Shown: positions 1 to 12,407, numbered from the stretch's first letter. The stretch is 64,000 bases of DNA from Prinsepia uniflora (GCA_032719365.1 CM064868.1:5486001-5550000), one strand, 5' to 3'. The notes: generated from the sequence alone by a model not told the origin. Numbers and translations: made by a program.

Positions 1-1303
1 TCATAATTTTCTGGGAATTAAATATTAATTAAACACGTAACATGAACCTTTGGACCCTCGAAATAATATCGAAACGGTGTCCGATTAACTCGAAACCAAC
101 GCCAAAATGTTCGTTACATTGCATAGGACAAAAAATCATGTTGAACTCACCTCGGAAATCGTGCCCATGCGCCCTCACGAGCCACCGTGAGTGGCTGCGC
201 GTGAAACTCACGCGTCTGCTACAGTGTATCGTCCCTACCCGTTTCTCTAGTAAACGGATCCTGCGACCCGCGTACTAAACCAATTTGATTCCTATCAATT
301 CGACATCAATTCCTACAATTTAATCGTCCATTAGCATCGTTAGGAGTCTAATTAGGGTTCTGTGAATTCAATTGCATAAACACTTACCTCAATCCAATCG
401 AATCAAACTCGACTATTTGAAGAACACTAGACACTGTTCATTCGTCGAACTTCATCAAGTCGACCCGTTTTCTTTCAATTGATGCATCAAGAAGCATCGT
501 GGGATCCTAATAAATGTGTTTCCAAGATCAATTTCACCGTTCCATGTCTCAAATCCCTCGACTCAAGCTCAAAAATTCGAAGTCTTCCCCTTCTCTATTC
601 TAGTCCCTAACAACCTCAATTCGCATCAATTTTGAGCTGGTCCTAGTCGAATTGATCCCAGAAAGCTAACTCCAAGGTCAATTTCACTCATAAATGTCCA
701 CAATTTCAAATTCGATCCTAAGATTTCTTCAAAGGTTTTCGGATGGGTTTCGGGTTTTCTGAGTTTTTCTTCCTCTCTTCCCCTCTCATTCCCACTTATT
801 TTTCTCTGTAAATTCATCCCACCGTCTCAGATTTCACACTTAGCTTTCATTCAGCAATCAATTTGATAAATTTAAACGAAGGGTGGGCGGTTCTTTTGTT
901 ATCTCTATCATTGTTCAAACACGACACACACACACAGGTCACCAATCTCAATTAGCAAGTGACAGATGTCACTTGCTGAGCCTAATGAGTGACCAATCAC
1001 TGCTGAATAACCAGTTCCAGCCCAATTTACCATTTTACCCTTACCCTATCAAATGACCAAAATGCCCATAAAATTTCAAGGTTCGTAACTTTTCCATCCG
1101 AACTCCGATTGACGCATGCCGCCTGTCTACGAATTCAGTGTCCCGAGACCTATCCAACGATACTTACGAAAAGTTCAAATAAGGTCCCGATCAAAAAGTC
1201 AACTTTCGGCCCTTATAACCAGGGGCAAAATCGTCATTTTACATTCAACTTTTCCGATTTTTCCAATTTGTCATTTTTTGAATTTCCGGGTCGTAATACT
1301 TAG
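1..1303 (-). mobile_element. LTR fragment, antisense, cut by the window edge
   Basis: No gene is visible. The stretch matches, in the same antisense order, the interior of the solo LTR at 26483-29372. Both have the GC-rich CACGCGC block (near 170-215 here), the phrase around 'aaaatgttcgttacatt' near 105-121, and the run of drug-like phrases 'ccgcctgtctacgaattca' then 'gatcaaaaagtcaac' near 1120-1205. It ends around 1303 at 'aatttccgggtcgtaa', a degenerate form of the LTR start seen as 'ggggcgtcaca' at 29362-29372. No target duplication can be checked because the other end is outside the window. The small open frames here are chance frames in the LTR. Confidence 0.6.
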
Positions 1304-1931
1304 AACCTAACTAATCGTAATCCTTGCATTCATTAGCTTCAAATGGACTATTTGCATTTGAAATTTGGACAAGAATTGGGGAAAATAGGCCTCGTTGGAA
1401 AATTGAGTTTTTCCGGCAAGTTTTCCAGAAATCGGCCATTGTGGATGGCGACATTGACAGTGGTCCGGACGCCGCCTCTGGCGAGGCTCCAGGGACGACC
1501 AGTCAACTGTTAGTTCCAACGGTCAATTAACGGAATATTCAAATGGAATATTATAAGCAATATTCTAAGGAATATTCTGAGGGAATATTTCAAGGAATAT
1601 TATGAGGGAATATTCCATATTGCACGCATGCTTATTTTGGGACGTTTTTGAGCCATTTAAGCGCGTTTTAAGTCCGTTTTAAGCTGTTCTAACATCATTT
1701 AACTTGATTTAAGTGAGATTTCTTATCCTTTTACTTGGAATTCAAATATTAACATCATGATCCGAATTCTTTAGGATTTGGGACGAGATTGAGCATACAC
1801 GGTTTGACACATTGGGTGATTTCGACTCCTCGACTAGTTAGTGAATGGACCCCCTTCCCTAAACCTTTGTTTTGATATTATCTTACTCGTACGTTTTACG
1901 ATGATTACTTTATAATGACTTTGAGCATGCA
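1304..1931 (+). mobile_element. Older LTR remnant, left part (resumes after 6524)
   Basis: Non-coding DNA that hosts the element at 1932-6519; its sequence continues at 6525 after the duplicated ATGCA. It looks like the middle of a plus-strand LTR: 'gtgaatggaccc' near 1840 resembles the 'gtgagtggac' phrase found in most LTRs of this window. A cluster of GGAATATT repeats lies at 1542-1616. The 5' boundary is not clear. Confidence 0.4.
1542..1616. repeat. Cluster of GAATATT repeats
   Basis: About seven copies of (G)GAATATT(C) or close variants occur in 75 bp, spaced roughly 10-16 bp. Several read GAATATTC, which is self-complementary and fits the heat-shock element core GAAnnTTC. Whether a heat-shock factor binds is inference; the cluster lies in degraded LTR sequence far from either gene. 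Confidence 0.6.
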
Positions 1932-2326
1932 TGACAGGACCCGCCCCGATCCCACAGGGACCACAAGGGGACGTGCCCTGCTCCCGTCTGACACCCAAAA
2001 TTCATACCAATTTTAACCTCAAAACATCAAATGCATAGATAACCAAATTAAAGTCATACATCAAATCCGAATTAAACAGATGTTAGACAAGGGATGAAAT
2101 CCAAAATTACAAGTTGCGAGCACGACTCTAAAATAAAACCTGCGGGCAACCCACCCAACAGGGGTTCAGGTACGCTCGATCAAAAAGTCAACGTTTTACC
2201 CACGAACCAGGGGTAAAACGGTCATTTTGTACATTTTGTCCGATTTCGACCAACTAATCACCGATCAATCCCAATAATCATGATTAATCACTAATCAAAT
2301 CCCGAAATTTGGGACGGGTCGTTACA
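1932..2326 (-). mobile_element. Short, internally deleted 3' LTR
   Basis: Only 395 bp. The first part (2326 down to about 2171) matches the start of the 5' LTR at 6519-6365, including the 'gatcaaaaagtcaacgtttt' phrase. The second part (about 2170-1932) matches the LTR end at 60022-60260. They join near 2170, so more than 1 kb of middle LTR is missing. Adjacent at 2328-2338 is 'ccttccctcct', the complement of the polypurine tract AGGAGGGAAGG that also precedes the 3' LTR at 49063. Confidence 0.7.
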
Positions 2327-2338
2327 ACCTTCCCTCCT

Positions 2339-4464
2339 AAATTAATTTCGTCCTCGAAATTCCAATCGATCCAGTCTCAACGTTCATCCCTCCTGAATTT
2401 GTTTCGTTCTCAGAATTCTAACTATCCCAATTTCACAACCACTCAGTGGAAAGTAAAATTGACCTCGTAACACATGTACACTCGTACACCAACTACTCAG
2501 AACACACTTGTCTGCACCTAAACGTACCACTAGTACGCACGTCGTATTGACTCCATTCGACCCCGTCGAATGACTGAAACTACCCGTTTCGGATTGACAC
2601 CGATTGTCAAATCTACCCTTTTTGCTGACGCAACAACTCAACGATTCCCTTCTCAGTCACCCATCCATCATGGTACCTACTCCCACTGGGTTTCATCAGA
2701 CCTCACTCAATAATCTACGTTGACACATCCCGACAATCTGTCACCATTCAGAAGTTTGTCAGTCGAAAACTGACACTAGACTCACTCGTGGCTACTCAAG
2801 CCATCAACATACTTAATTCAAATATATACCTACCAACAATTCACTCGACCTGTGTGTAATTAGACTTATCGGAAATACCATGACCCATCGCATAGCATCC
2901 AATGTCGACCTCGGCTAATCCAATGGTATCGGAACCAATCCGGCTACCAACGCTCACCGATGTACCTCGGGTATGACCCGTGTACCATTATCTGACACTA
3001 CAAGTCTGCAACGTATCGTACCTCGAACTAGGTACAAAGTACACACATCAATCCATCGACCAGACTACAGCCGCCTAGGTCATAGCCAAACATGTACCAA
3101 ATAATGGAGTACCTTTGCCTAAACCAGCATGAGACAAAACGAACTCCATCCACCTTGGTTAATACATTCGATTGACTTCATAGGGAAACCAATCCCACTA
3201 TCAATACGTCTAAGGTTGACAACATTCGACCACGTCGGAAACCTAATCACCCAAGTAATATACCATATGGAAACCCCTTCGAAAAGAAGTTCAGTCCCGT
3301 CATTTACGACTCACATACCAAAGTAAGGGTGATAATCTCCCTATATGGATCATCAAGATCACGATCCAGACACGGCACTGCGTCCCTGACTGGTAACATC
3401 CCGATCCTAGGTCGTCACAATGCCCAAAGTTCTCAACAACACAATCCCGATCCTCCTAGGATCCGCCAGTTAACTTTTAGACTCCGAACCATAGGGTCTT
3501 ACACTCTCATCTAATCTGTATACTGTCGCAACGTTCGACAACTAACTCCCACAACTAGACCGATCAGTCAACGACGAAAACACGCCGAGACTGTGGGTCC
3601 TAACTACTTACCTTGTATCTATCCTTGTTATCCGCCTAGGAAAACTAAGGATGATCAACATGATGACGCTAAAACTCATCCTACGTGGATGCAATCAAAA
3701 CTCGCTAACCAAACTTCGATATACCCAACTCCTCCTGATGACCCAAGACAGTTCCCGGGTCCACCAACCAATATCTGACCAGTGTACTGATGACAACGAC
3801 CATCACCTACCCTGGTAGAACCTGAGAAGTCACCCTAGTGGCTTCGAAAATACCCCTTACCAATGCGGAACACCCGCACAACTCTCGTTACCGCAACACA
3901 ACCTCTCTTGATACCGTAGTTCCAACCTTGTCGGAACCAACGCATCCGGACATCAACTACGTGTCCCCCCCTTTTGACTGGTTACTGACACATGCCCATT
4001 CGATGAAGTCACATCCCGACTCGTAACTCAAAGTTAGCCCAACACCGATACTAGCACCAGCGCCAGTACCAGCACCAACACAAACACACTATTAACGATA
4101 CTAGTAACAGCCCACCGGCATTCATACTAATATCAGTACAAAAAGTATCAACATACAACCATCCCCACTTGCACACCGTGTGCAAATCGGACAACCCTGG
4201 ATCTCCGTTCATACCGAACGACGATCCCCATTACTTCTGCCAAAAAGAAGAAAACTCAGCCACTCGTTCCCAGCATCCCTGGGTACGAACACTCTGACAA
4301 CTTGTACGAGAAGAGAGAATGTCCCTCGATTCTCAATAATAATGACTGTAACCACTCCGATACTAGTGTCTGCTGCAACCTCGTGCGAACCTAACCAACA
4401 GACCTTGCTACCAGGACTCCGCAGAATCGCCTACTGCAATAATCAATGAGCGAACCGTGCTCCG
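2339..4464 (-). other. Non-coding interior, homologous to 47219-49050
   Basis: No convincing coding frame. Read on the minus strand it aligns with the post-gag interior of the young element. The clearest match is about 3330-3215 here against 47581-47700, sharing 'gtatgtgagtcgtaaatgac' and 'gggactgaacttcttttcga'. The final segment before the polypurine tract ('ggaatttcgaggacgaaatt' on the minus strand) matches 49027-49045. Short open frames here are not conserved in the other copy. Function unknown. Confidence 0.6.
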
Positions 4465-4700
4465 TCAACCAATCCATTCCCAAAACAACATCATAAGGAT
4501 TTGATCAACAAGTAAGTCTACATCCTCAATTCTTACCGGGCACCTCCGAATCATCTGATTCAGAAGGTACACGATGCCCATCGGGGTGCCAACACCCATT
4601 TCGAAATCTATGGCTGCTACCACACAATCAAGCATACTAGTACAACTCCTCAAAATAAAAGAATGGGTAGCCCCAACATCAAATAACACGCGTACAACAA
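4465..4700 (-). pseudogene. Retroelement aspartic protease remnant
   Basis: The minus-strand frame begins around the peptide VLFDVGATHSFI, a diverged form of the retroelement protease active-site region L-F-D-S/T-G-A-T-H-S-F-I. The Ser/Thr after Asp is Val here. Downstream the frame keeps the family order: a small hydrophobic core, a GCP-like RRCPV, then a degenerate VLGMDWL-like end (LMMLFWEWIG). No RT frame follows, so the coding region is broken off after the protease. Family assignment is established knowledge applied to a visible motif; inactivity is inferred from the active-site change and truncation. Confidence 0.65.
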
Positions 4701-6519
4701 GATTCGAGATACGCTAAGTACCTGTACCGACACCGGGTGTCGTCTATCCTTGTTGCATCGTGACAGCAATTATACGAGCTCGTGGTTCAGTAACCATGAA
4801 ACCCTAGACCGAAACCGGCCCGGGAAATCCGCCCGAACGCGCTTCCCAATGCAATAAACCTCATTTTGACCAACTTAATGATCTCCGATCGACCCAAAAC
4901 CACCGCCATTGGATCCGAATCGTCGAAACCTAAAGAATGGTGGTGGTCCCACCAAAATTACTGTTCACACGCGCCCCCCACGCGCCGGTCAACGCGTCGG
5001 TCAACACAGGAACAGTTCCTGCTGACGTCATCGCTGACGTCACTGCTGACGTCAGCATGACGTCATCTGACAGCTGTCAGGTCTGACGTGTCAGACTCTG
5101 ACAGGTGCCACGTGTCAACATCCAATTGGTCCACCTCACTGATCTGTCAGGCCACGTGTCAGATCTGACATGTGCCACGTGTCAGCACGGCACTGGTCCA
5201 CGTCACTGACATGTCAGTGCTGACTGTGCACTGACATGTGACACGTGTCGGCTCACGGTTGGTCCACGTCACCTGACAGTCTGACAGGGTGCCACGTCAT
5301 CACCTCTGTCCTCAGACGGGTTGACCCGTATCTCTGCAACTCGGGTCGATCAGACCCGCGATCATGACCCGGTCACCATTTCACCATTTCTCAATCATTT
5401 CAGTCCTAGTTTGTTCCTAGATGCTCGTCTTAATCCCAGAAAGGGTTCTATGGAATCAAAATCGACAAATACAGACGGGATCGAAGGCTTACCTCGATGA
5501 ACAGAGCTGGTTTCCCGTCGCCGTTTAGCCACCGTCCTGATCACCTCCGGTCGCGAACTCAAGCCCAGAAGGTTCCTATAAGTCCCTAGAGTCGATTAGG
5601 ATTAATAGGAAACAAAACTAAACGTGGGAATTCGAGTTACCAAAATCTGAGTTTTAGAAACCTTTTCGGGTTTTCCGGTTTTCCCACCTCGCCGCCGTCC
5701 ACCGCCGCTCACCGCCGTGCCTCAGTCCTTCCCCGTGGGTCCAACAACACACAGACGCAGAGACAAAGTATAGTGCGCAAGGGTTGGATCAAAGAGCGAT
5801 GAGTGAGGGTGTCGGGTGAGAATTATATAGAAATGGAGGGAAATGATGGACGACCCAGATTGAATCTCAGAAATGAGATCAAGGGCTGAGATGCAATCTG
5901 AGGGTTTTGAGATGAAGGGCTGAGATCAAAAGCAGATTAAATCCTATTTAAATGCTTAGTGGAGCTTGATCCAATCTAGCCAATGGGTGAGTGACACTTG
6001 TCACTCCCCAGGTGTCCTCCAATCAGAAATTTAAGAATAAAATATTCGACACGAAAACCGAGTTACAAACCTCCCGATTTCACGTTTCTGACCATAACTT
6101 CCTCGTACGAAGTCCGATTTCGGCGTGCCGCCTGTCAATGGACTCAGGACGTCGAGACCTACCCAACGGTCCTTGAGTCAACTGAAAATTAGTTATTAGA
6201 CGAAAAGTCAACATTTTCGCCCCCAAATGTCCAAATTACGGTAATACCTTTGAACTTCCGATAGTCATAATTTTCTCCTCGAATGTCGGAATCGAACGTG
6301 CCGCCTGCCTATGAACTCGTGACGTCCCGAACTACGTCACGGTCATCGGTCAAAGTCTGTTTGACCGCCCGATCAAAAAGTCAACGTTTTGCCTACGAAC
6401 CAGGGGCAAAACGGTCATTTTGCACATTTTGTCCGATTTCGACCAACTAATCACCGATCAATCCCACTAATCATGATTAATCACTAATCAAATCCCGAAA
6501 TTCAGGACGGGTCGTTACA
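4701..6519 (-). mobile_element. 5' LTR of the degenerate element (inner end uncertain)
   Basis: Starts at 6519 (TGTAAC on the minus strand) and shares its first 155 bp with the 3' LTR start at 2326. It contains the GC-rich CACGCGC-type block near 4970-5000 and a dense set of TGACGTCA and CACGTG motifs at 5023-5290. The LTR end (TGTCA plus primer-binding site) is not found, so the inner boundary near 4700 is approximate and may be a deletion junction. Confidence 0.5.
5023..5290. promoter_or_regulatory. Cluster of bZIP-type ACGT motifs in LTR
   Basis: Four perfect TGACGTCA palindromes start at 5023, 5035, 5047 and 5058, spaced 12, 12 and 11 bp, about one helical turn. They are followed by four CACGTG cores at about 5109, 5153, 5176 and 5242, mostly in the context CCACGTGTCA. 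These are the known core sites of plant TGA/bZIP and G-box factors. The LTR is degenerate, so present activity is uncertain. Confidence 0.45.
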
Positions 6520-6524
6520 ATGCA

Positions 6525-7330
6525 TGTTTTATTATTGTGATAATTGTGATAATTGTGACATGAGATTGTGATGAATGATTTGCTATGCATATATGGGCAT
6601 GTTTATCTACGGTAAGATGGTAAGTACACATAATTGCATGTATTGAGTCACATATTGCATTGCATGAGAGTCCCCGAGACATTGATGAGATTGAGATTGA
6701 GATAGAACCTACTTAGGAGTCTCTGTTATCTAGTACCCGTCTGTAGGCCACAAACCAGTCCTCTACGTGATGGTTCACCCACATTACTCGCTATACTAGT
6801 TAAAAAAACACCAGCCCTGTCCTCGAGCTCTAGGAAGCCGTGGTGAAGGTGCATTGCACTAAGACTTTCACGTGGTCGTGGTACAAGAGCAGGATACCTA
6901 GTGTTTATATTTCGAGTATGAGACTCGAGGTGACTCAAGAGTAATTGATGATGTGGGTTGGCATTGTGACATAGTTATGTTTCTACATGGCTTATTTGAT
7001 CATGTTCATGTGGTTATTGTTATATCGTTGACATTATATTTTTCATATAACGCGCAAATATCTGTAAACTGTATTTGAGTTTTTACTTAAAAACGAGGGG
7101 TTAAAATATGTTTTAATTAAATTAGATTTTACACTAAAATATAATGCTGGGTCCACTCACCCTTGATTGTTGAACCCCTCAAGTACTGGTGGTGTGCACG
7201 AATTTTCGAGGAGGCTTAGAAGCTGCTATGGCATCCGCACCCAAGTATTGGGGTGACGTGTCAGTGATCGGGTACTTCAGGTAGAACGGTTTAACAGTAT
7301 GATCATCCACCTTTAACCCCGCTTCATGCT
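6525..7330 (+). mobile_element. Older LTR remnant, right part
   Basis: Continues the host sequence interrupted at 1931. It carries 'gtccactcaccc' (7150) and 'cccctcaagtactgg' (about 7176), which resemble the conserved LTR 3' region 'gtccactcacaccttt...gaccctccagg' of the young element (46113-46148). The end near 7330 is not sharply defined. No gene is visible. Confidence 0.4.
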
Positions 7331-8940
7331 TCAGCTGTGGGGTGAAACGTGATCGGTTTCGATCGACTGTGTTTCACTCGACGCGTAAAACTGTATCGTT
7401 TTAATACAAATGGCTTTTGTCATTTGGACGTCAAGGTCTAGATATCGGCCAACATGTCTCGTCCTACGTGCCTTAAGTGGACTTTTTGGGCTGCGATGTG
7501 TCACAATATGCTGGTTGATTGAAATAATCATAAATTACAGTATATATATTATCATGACACTATACAGCATATATAATATATATTTTCATATTACAAAATA
7601 TAATATATCTAATTTACAAGCTATAATATGAATAACAAATTTATTAAAAAAAATACACTCGTTCGTCCTAAGATGGCCAAGTCCACTTCTCTCAACACCA
7701 CTCGAAATGGATTTGGCTTCTTTTCAGACTTTGTTTTATAATTTAGGAAGACAAAACAATAGTAATGGGGATCTTTGAAATTCAACGCAGTCTTGGATAG
7801 CTTAGTGATTAGATCAAATTTGTGTGTATGTACTCCATAACGGATGAGTTCGACTACTCATTAGATAATCTCAATATTTAAGTTTAAGACTGTGAGGTAG
7901 TGGTGTCAGTAATTAAATATTATGGAGGTGTACTTCGAAGTGGAGATTAACCGAAATGATTTTAACCTAACTTGGCGTTCAAGAATAGCTCCCGAAATCG
8001 AATCGGCCGATCAAAATTTAAGTAAGAGATTGCAGTGATAGCCAGATTAATGACAAAATATAATAAAACAGTTGTCCAAAGTGAGAATTTACTTGGAAAG
8101 TTTTGACGTAGTTAACGCTCAAGAATATCTCCGCAAATTATTCTCTCATTCAGGAATTTTCATTATATAATCTCTCGAAAGTGTTTTTATAGCATGAATA
8201 ATACTTGCACCACACTTTGGTGGCACCTCTCAATACCACCATTTCGATTTATTGAAATTTCTTTGTACATATATCATATAATCCAAACATTTCACTCTCT
8301 AAATTATTATGCCAAGATTATCTTTATGAAAATAAAAAAGATTGGAAATTATTTAATCATTTGTATATATCAACTAACTGGACAGTTGCCAAGATGATCT
8401 TAATTCTTATAAAAATTATTTATTTATTTGATACATATAAATGATTAAATAATCTTAAATTTTATTAGTTTTTTATTGAAATGATTTTGGCACGATAATT
8501 TAGAGAATTCAATAAATCAGAAATATGGAGAGAAGAAATAGGGGAGGCAAGTATTTGACTCCGACACCTCTCCAAATTGGTTGAGAAACATCAAGCCCAA
8601 GAGGCAAGAGTATTTTGGGTTTAGGGTAATTAGCAATTTTTTTTAAGAATTTTCTAAAATTAATTAAATTATGAAAATAAATAAAATAAACTTGGCACAC
8701 TCTTCTCACAAATTGAGCGGCAAAAGAAGTCTTACGTGGCTATAATTTTGAAGTAATCCATGTGGTCTTATGTGATCCACTTGAAATCAAAGACTCTTTC
8801 CCAGCATTTTGGCAATTATCAAATATCTGAAGGAAATAGGTCGGCAAGTACGAAAAGGAAAAGGTGTTTCTTGAGGCCCACGATACTGGGCCCAACAAAT
8901 TAACCCAATGAATCACGCGGCTGTTCTTCTTCTTCGTACA
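7331..8940. other. AT-rich intergenic DNA
   Basis: AT-rich, with only short frames lacking recognisable motifs. I see no gene, LTR end or tandem array. The last few hundred bases lie upstream of the kinase gene and may hold distal promoter elements. Confidence 0.5.
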
Positions 8941-8962
8941 ACCCAAGTTTTTGATTTATCTG

Positions 8963-8990
8963 AAACCCTAAAACTCACCGTCCTATATAC
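8963..8990 (+). promoter_or_regulatory. Telo-box and TATA-like element upstream of kinase gene
   Basis: AAACCCTAA at 8963-8971 is the plant telo-box, common in promoters of housekeeping genes. 'ctatatac' at 8983-8990 is a TATA-like element about 145 bp upstream of the chosen ATG at 9132. Spacing and order are plausible for a core promoter; no transcription start can be seen directly. Confidence 0.4.
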
Positions 8991-9131
8991 AAAACGAAGA
9001 TCAAAATAAAAAAGCTCGAGCATGCACAAGCGGTCGAGTCCATGAGAAAAAGATGCTGGTTACTGCAATCATACACCTACGCCTACATCAGCGTGCTTTA
9101 GCCCCACCGCTCTCCCTCAGATTCGATCGCC

Positions 9132-12100
9132 ATGTCGAGGTCCGTTGCATTTTTCTCTTCTCCTTTGTTTTCGTTTTCTCTGTTTTTGTTTGAGCTGGGG
9201 TTTGGGGTTTGTGATCATTCATTATGGTGAATAGAAAGCAATAGGGCCTTTTATAGAAAGCAATTGCATTATTATGGAAATCAGTCGCCTTTGGTTTATG
9301 GTGAAGGACTAGAATTCGCGTAGTTGGTTTTAATTCTTCCTATTAATTTATTATCTGATTACATATTGAGAATGAAGGGGAAGTGCCCTTTTTTCTGAAT
9401 AATGAAGCAAGCCTTTGCAATTTCTAGATTATCTTCATGAATTGATATATGCCATCCTTGTTAAATGAATTGGCTGGTAATTTGGAATGCAGATTTTTTG
9501 CACTTAGAGGTTTTAGGAAATTTGCGAATACCATTGTTACAAGCCCGAAACACAGCTTTCCGGAGGTGGAAAAGTACGGGACAATTGTTAGAGTTGGCCT
9601 CCGTCTTCCTCAATACAGATTCTACAGGGACTATACATTTCCTAGTAGACGAAATTACTCAATTTCATTGTACAATACCACGAAGAGTTTTTACAAGAGT
9701 AATTATTCCAGGAGTTTTGCTATCGTTCCAGCAAGAACTGCGCTGGGACATCATGCACAAGTTGCTTGGGAGAGGGTAGCCAAAACATTTTCCTATAACG
9801 GTCGGCAATTTTTATGTATAAATAATATTGCTCAAGCTTTTAGCTTGGCTGTAGTCCGCTCTAACCTGATACTTCCTGGTATTTTTGCATTCACAAGTGG
9901 AAAGCTAGCATGGGCACAGAGGTCTTTGGCAGAAAACGACTACCAACCATCACCAAATACTTTATACATGCGTGCACAAGATGGCCACGCTTTTATTACC
10001 TCATTAGCATTTTCAGTTTTAGAAGGTGTAATCTTAGTACTGAGAGCATTCTATCTAGGGATCTTGTTCTCGCCCAGCATAATGATGGCTGCTTTATCCG
10101 ACTGCTGTGGACCTGAGTTTAGGAAACTGTGGCTTCATGTTGTTCATCGTACATTGGAGTTGGCAGGTCCAGCTTTCATCAAATGGGGTCAATGGGCAGC
10201 TACAAGGCCTGATCTTTTCCCTAGAGATCTATGCACCAAGCTCTCAGAGCTTCACACCAAAGCTCCTGAACATAGCTTTTCCTACACGAAGAAAACTATT
10301 GAACGAGCGTTTGGTCGCAAGCTTCCTGAGATTTTTGATAATTTTGAAGAGAAACCGGTGGCATCTGGAAGTATTGCTCAAGTTCATCGTGCCACATTAA
10401 GATTTAGATACCCTGGTCAGCAGGTGAAGCCCATAGTAGTTGCCATAAAGGTTAGACATCCTGGTGTTGGTGAATCAATCAGGAGAGATTTTGTTATAAT
10501 CAATCAGGTAGCAAAAATTTCGAAGTTCATTCCTGCTTTGAAGTGGTGGAGATTGGATGAAAGTGTACAGCAGTTTGCAGTTTTTATGATGTCTCAAGTT
10601 GACCTTGCGAGGGAAGCTGCCCATTTGAGCCGCTTCATTTATAATTTCCGTAGATGGAAGGATGTCTCTTTCCCGAAGCCTTTGTATCCACTTGTGCATC
10701 CTGCTGTTTTGGTGGAAACTTATGAACAAGGGGAATGTGTCTCTCACTATGTTGATGACCTTGAAGGGCATGATCGGATTAAATCTGCACTTGCTCACAT
10801 TGGGACACATGCACTTTTGAAGATGCTCCTGGTAACATACATATACCTCTTATGTTGCTTTTGTTTAGTTGGACTTTAGTGATTGTGTTGTGTTTAAATA
10901 TCCTCTTGCTGTATGTGAATACCAGTTGATATACAAGAAGGTGGTCTGACTGAAGAGATATGCAGTGTTTTCTTTCCTTCTATGTTTAGCAAATTGGAGC
11001 ATGCACCAACAAATTGTTTTTTTTTTTTTCCTTCTTCTCTGTTGTTTTATCTTCCCTTAATATTTACAAGTAAATTTAGTTATCTGAGAGTTCATAGTAC
11101 ATATTTGATTATCCTTTATTTCTTGTGGTTTAATTAGTATGGAGAACTCAGAAGTTCTTGTCTTTGTTACTTTCAAATATGTTCCAAGTTAATAATTTAT
11201 TTTTTTCAGGTGGACAACTTTATTCATGCAGACATGCATCCTGGAAATATCCTTGTTCGGGTGGCTCAGAACAGGTCTTCTCGGAAACGACTCTTCAAAT
11301 CAAAGCCTCATGTCATTTTCCTTGACGTAGGCATGACTGCTGAACTCTCTAGAAGTGACCGAGTAAATTTAGTGGAGTTTTTCAAGGCTGTTGCTCGTCG
11401 TGATGGGCGCACTGCTGCAGAGTGCACACTTAGACTGTCTAAACAACAGAAGTGCCCAGATCCAGAGGCATTCATTGAGGTAAACTTGTTAGGCAACTTA
11501 ATTTAATCCTACGGATGATCGAGGCAAACTTGCATGATTTTGTTTTTCAATTGGAACTTGAAGTTTATTGGTAATTATGTTTGCTTATGAAACTCAACTC
11601 TCTTGAACCATAATTCAGTTTTCCTCGTTCAATTTTCATCAACAGCTCTGGAGATCCATTGCATTTGTCATGTCTGGTTATTCTTTGTTAAAATTGAAAG
11701 TTTAATATTTTTTCTTTAAATACATGTTCATCATTTATGCTTTTGAATCCAACTTCCCCTGGTAATATACATTTAACTCCTGTTTTTTTTTATTCGTCAC
11801 TTTTCAATGATATTACAAACTTGGGAAGCTTCTGTCGTCAATATATCCAAAAAATTTAATCATTGTTTCTTAACAGGAAGTGGAGGAATCATTTGCTTTC
11901 TGGGGTACTCCAGAAGGTGATCTGGTCCATCCTGCTGAATGTATGGAGCAGTTACTGGAGAAAGTTAGGCGTCATAGAGTCAATGTTGATGGCAATGTCT
12001 GTACTGTCATGGTAACGACTCTGGTCCTCGAGGTAATCTTCTTCTTTATCCACTGCTGCTAAAGCGTGACTACTTTCTCTTGTGTTACATTCTGTAATCT

Positions 12101-12407
12101 TTGCATGATAGGCATGTCGCATGAGAAAATGAACATCTATAAAAATATAAAAGAACTGGGTATATTGTTCCCACGAGTATCCAGAAATGGACAATGTATA
12201 AGCTGAGAGATATCTAGGCGACTGGTTGGAGTGGCATGGGCATCAATAGCTGTTTCAATGGAAATCTAAGTGAGATTATGTTTGCAGGGATGGCAGCGAA
12301 AACTTGATCCGGCCTTCAATGTGATGCAAACATTACAAACACTGCTTCTCAAAGCTGACTGGGCAAAATCCCTTTCCTACACAATTGAGGGGCTAATGGC
12401 TCCATAA
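9132..12407 (+). CDS. ABC1/ADCK2-like atypical kinase, probably mitochondrial
   Basis: Proposed exons: 9132-9139, 9493-10831, 11210-11479, 11877-12032, 12288-12407; 629 residues plus stop. All introns are GT..AG and the frame is continuous. Exon 1 encodes only ATG TCG AG, giving the start MSRFFALRGFRKF, basic and hydrophobic like a mitochondrial presequence. An alternative ATG at 9449 would lie inside intron 1. ABC1 (UbiB/COQ8) kinase hallmarks are present: KWGQ at 233-236 in a segment resembling animal ADCK2, an Ala-rich 'SGSIAQVHRA' loop, VAIK with Lys322, the HADMHPGN catalytic loop at 455-462, and LDVG with Asp488. The N-terminal 200 residues include hydrophobic stretches. Family members act in quinone or lipid metabolism in mitochondria or plastids; the exact substrate here is unknown. 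A possible AATAAA signal lies at 12687-12692. All key residues appear intact. Confidence 0.9.

Larger units (their letters stand above)
1932..6519 (-). mobile_element. Degenerate Ty3/Gypsy-type LTR element with target duplication
   Basis: The element runs on the minus strand. It starts TGTAAC (complement of 'gttaca' ending at 6519) and ends in TGTCA (complement of 'tgaca' at 1932). It is bounded by ATGCA at 1927-1931 and 6520-6524, a 5-bp target duplication. In minus-strand order it holds a 5' LTR (6519 down to roughly 4700), a protease remnant (about 4700-4465), about 2.1 kb without open frames, a polypurine tract (2338-2328) and a short 3' LTR (2326-1932). No primer-binding site or RT, RNase H or integrase similarity is visible. 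A deletion may have removed the 5' LTR end, the leader and gag. Gypsy assignment rests on the protease motif and on similarity to the gag element at 42885-52497. Confidence 0.75.

Noticed and set aside
10475..10810. 111-codon antisense frame inside the kinase exon
   Set aside because: Shadow of the strongly supported ABC1 kinase coding sequence on the other strand.
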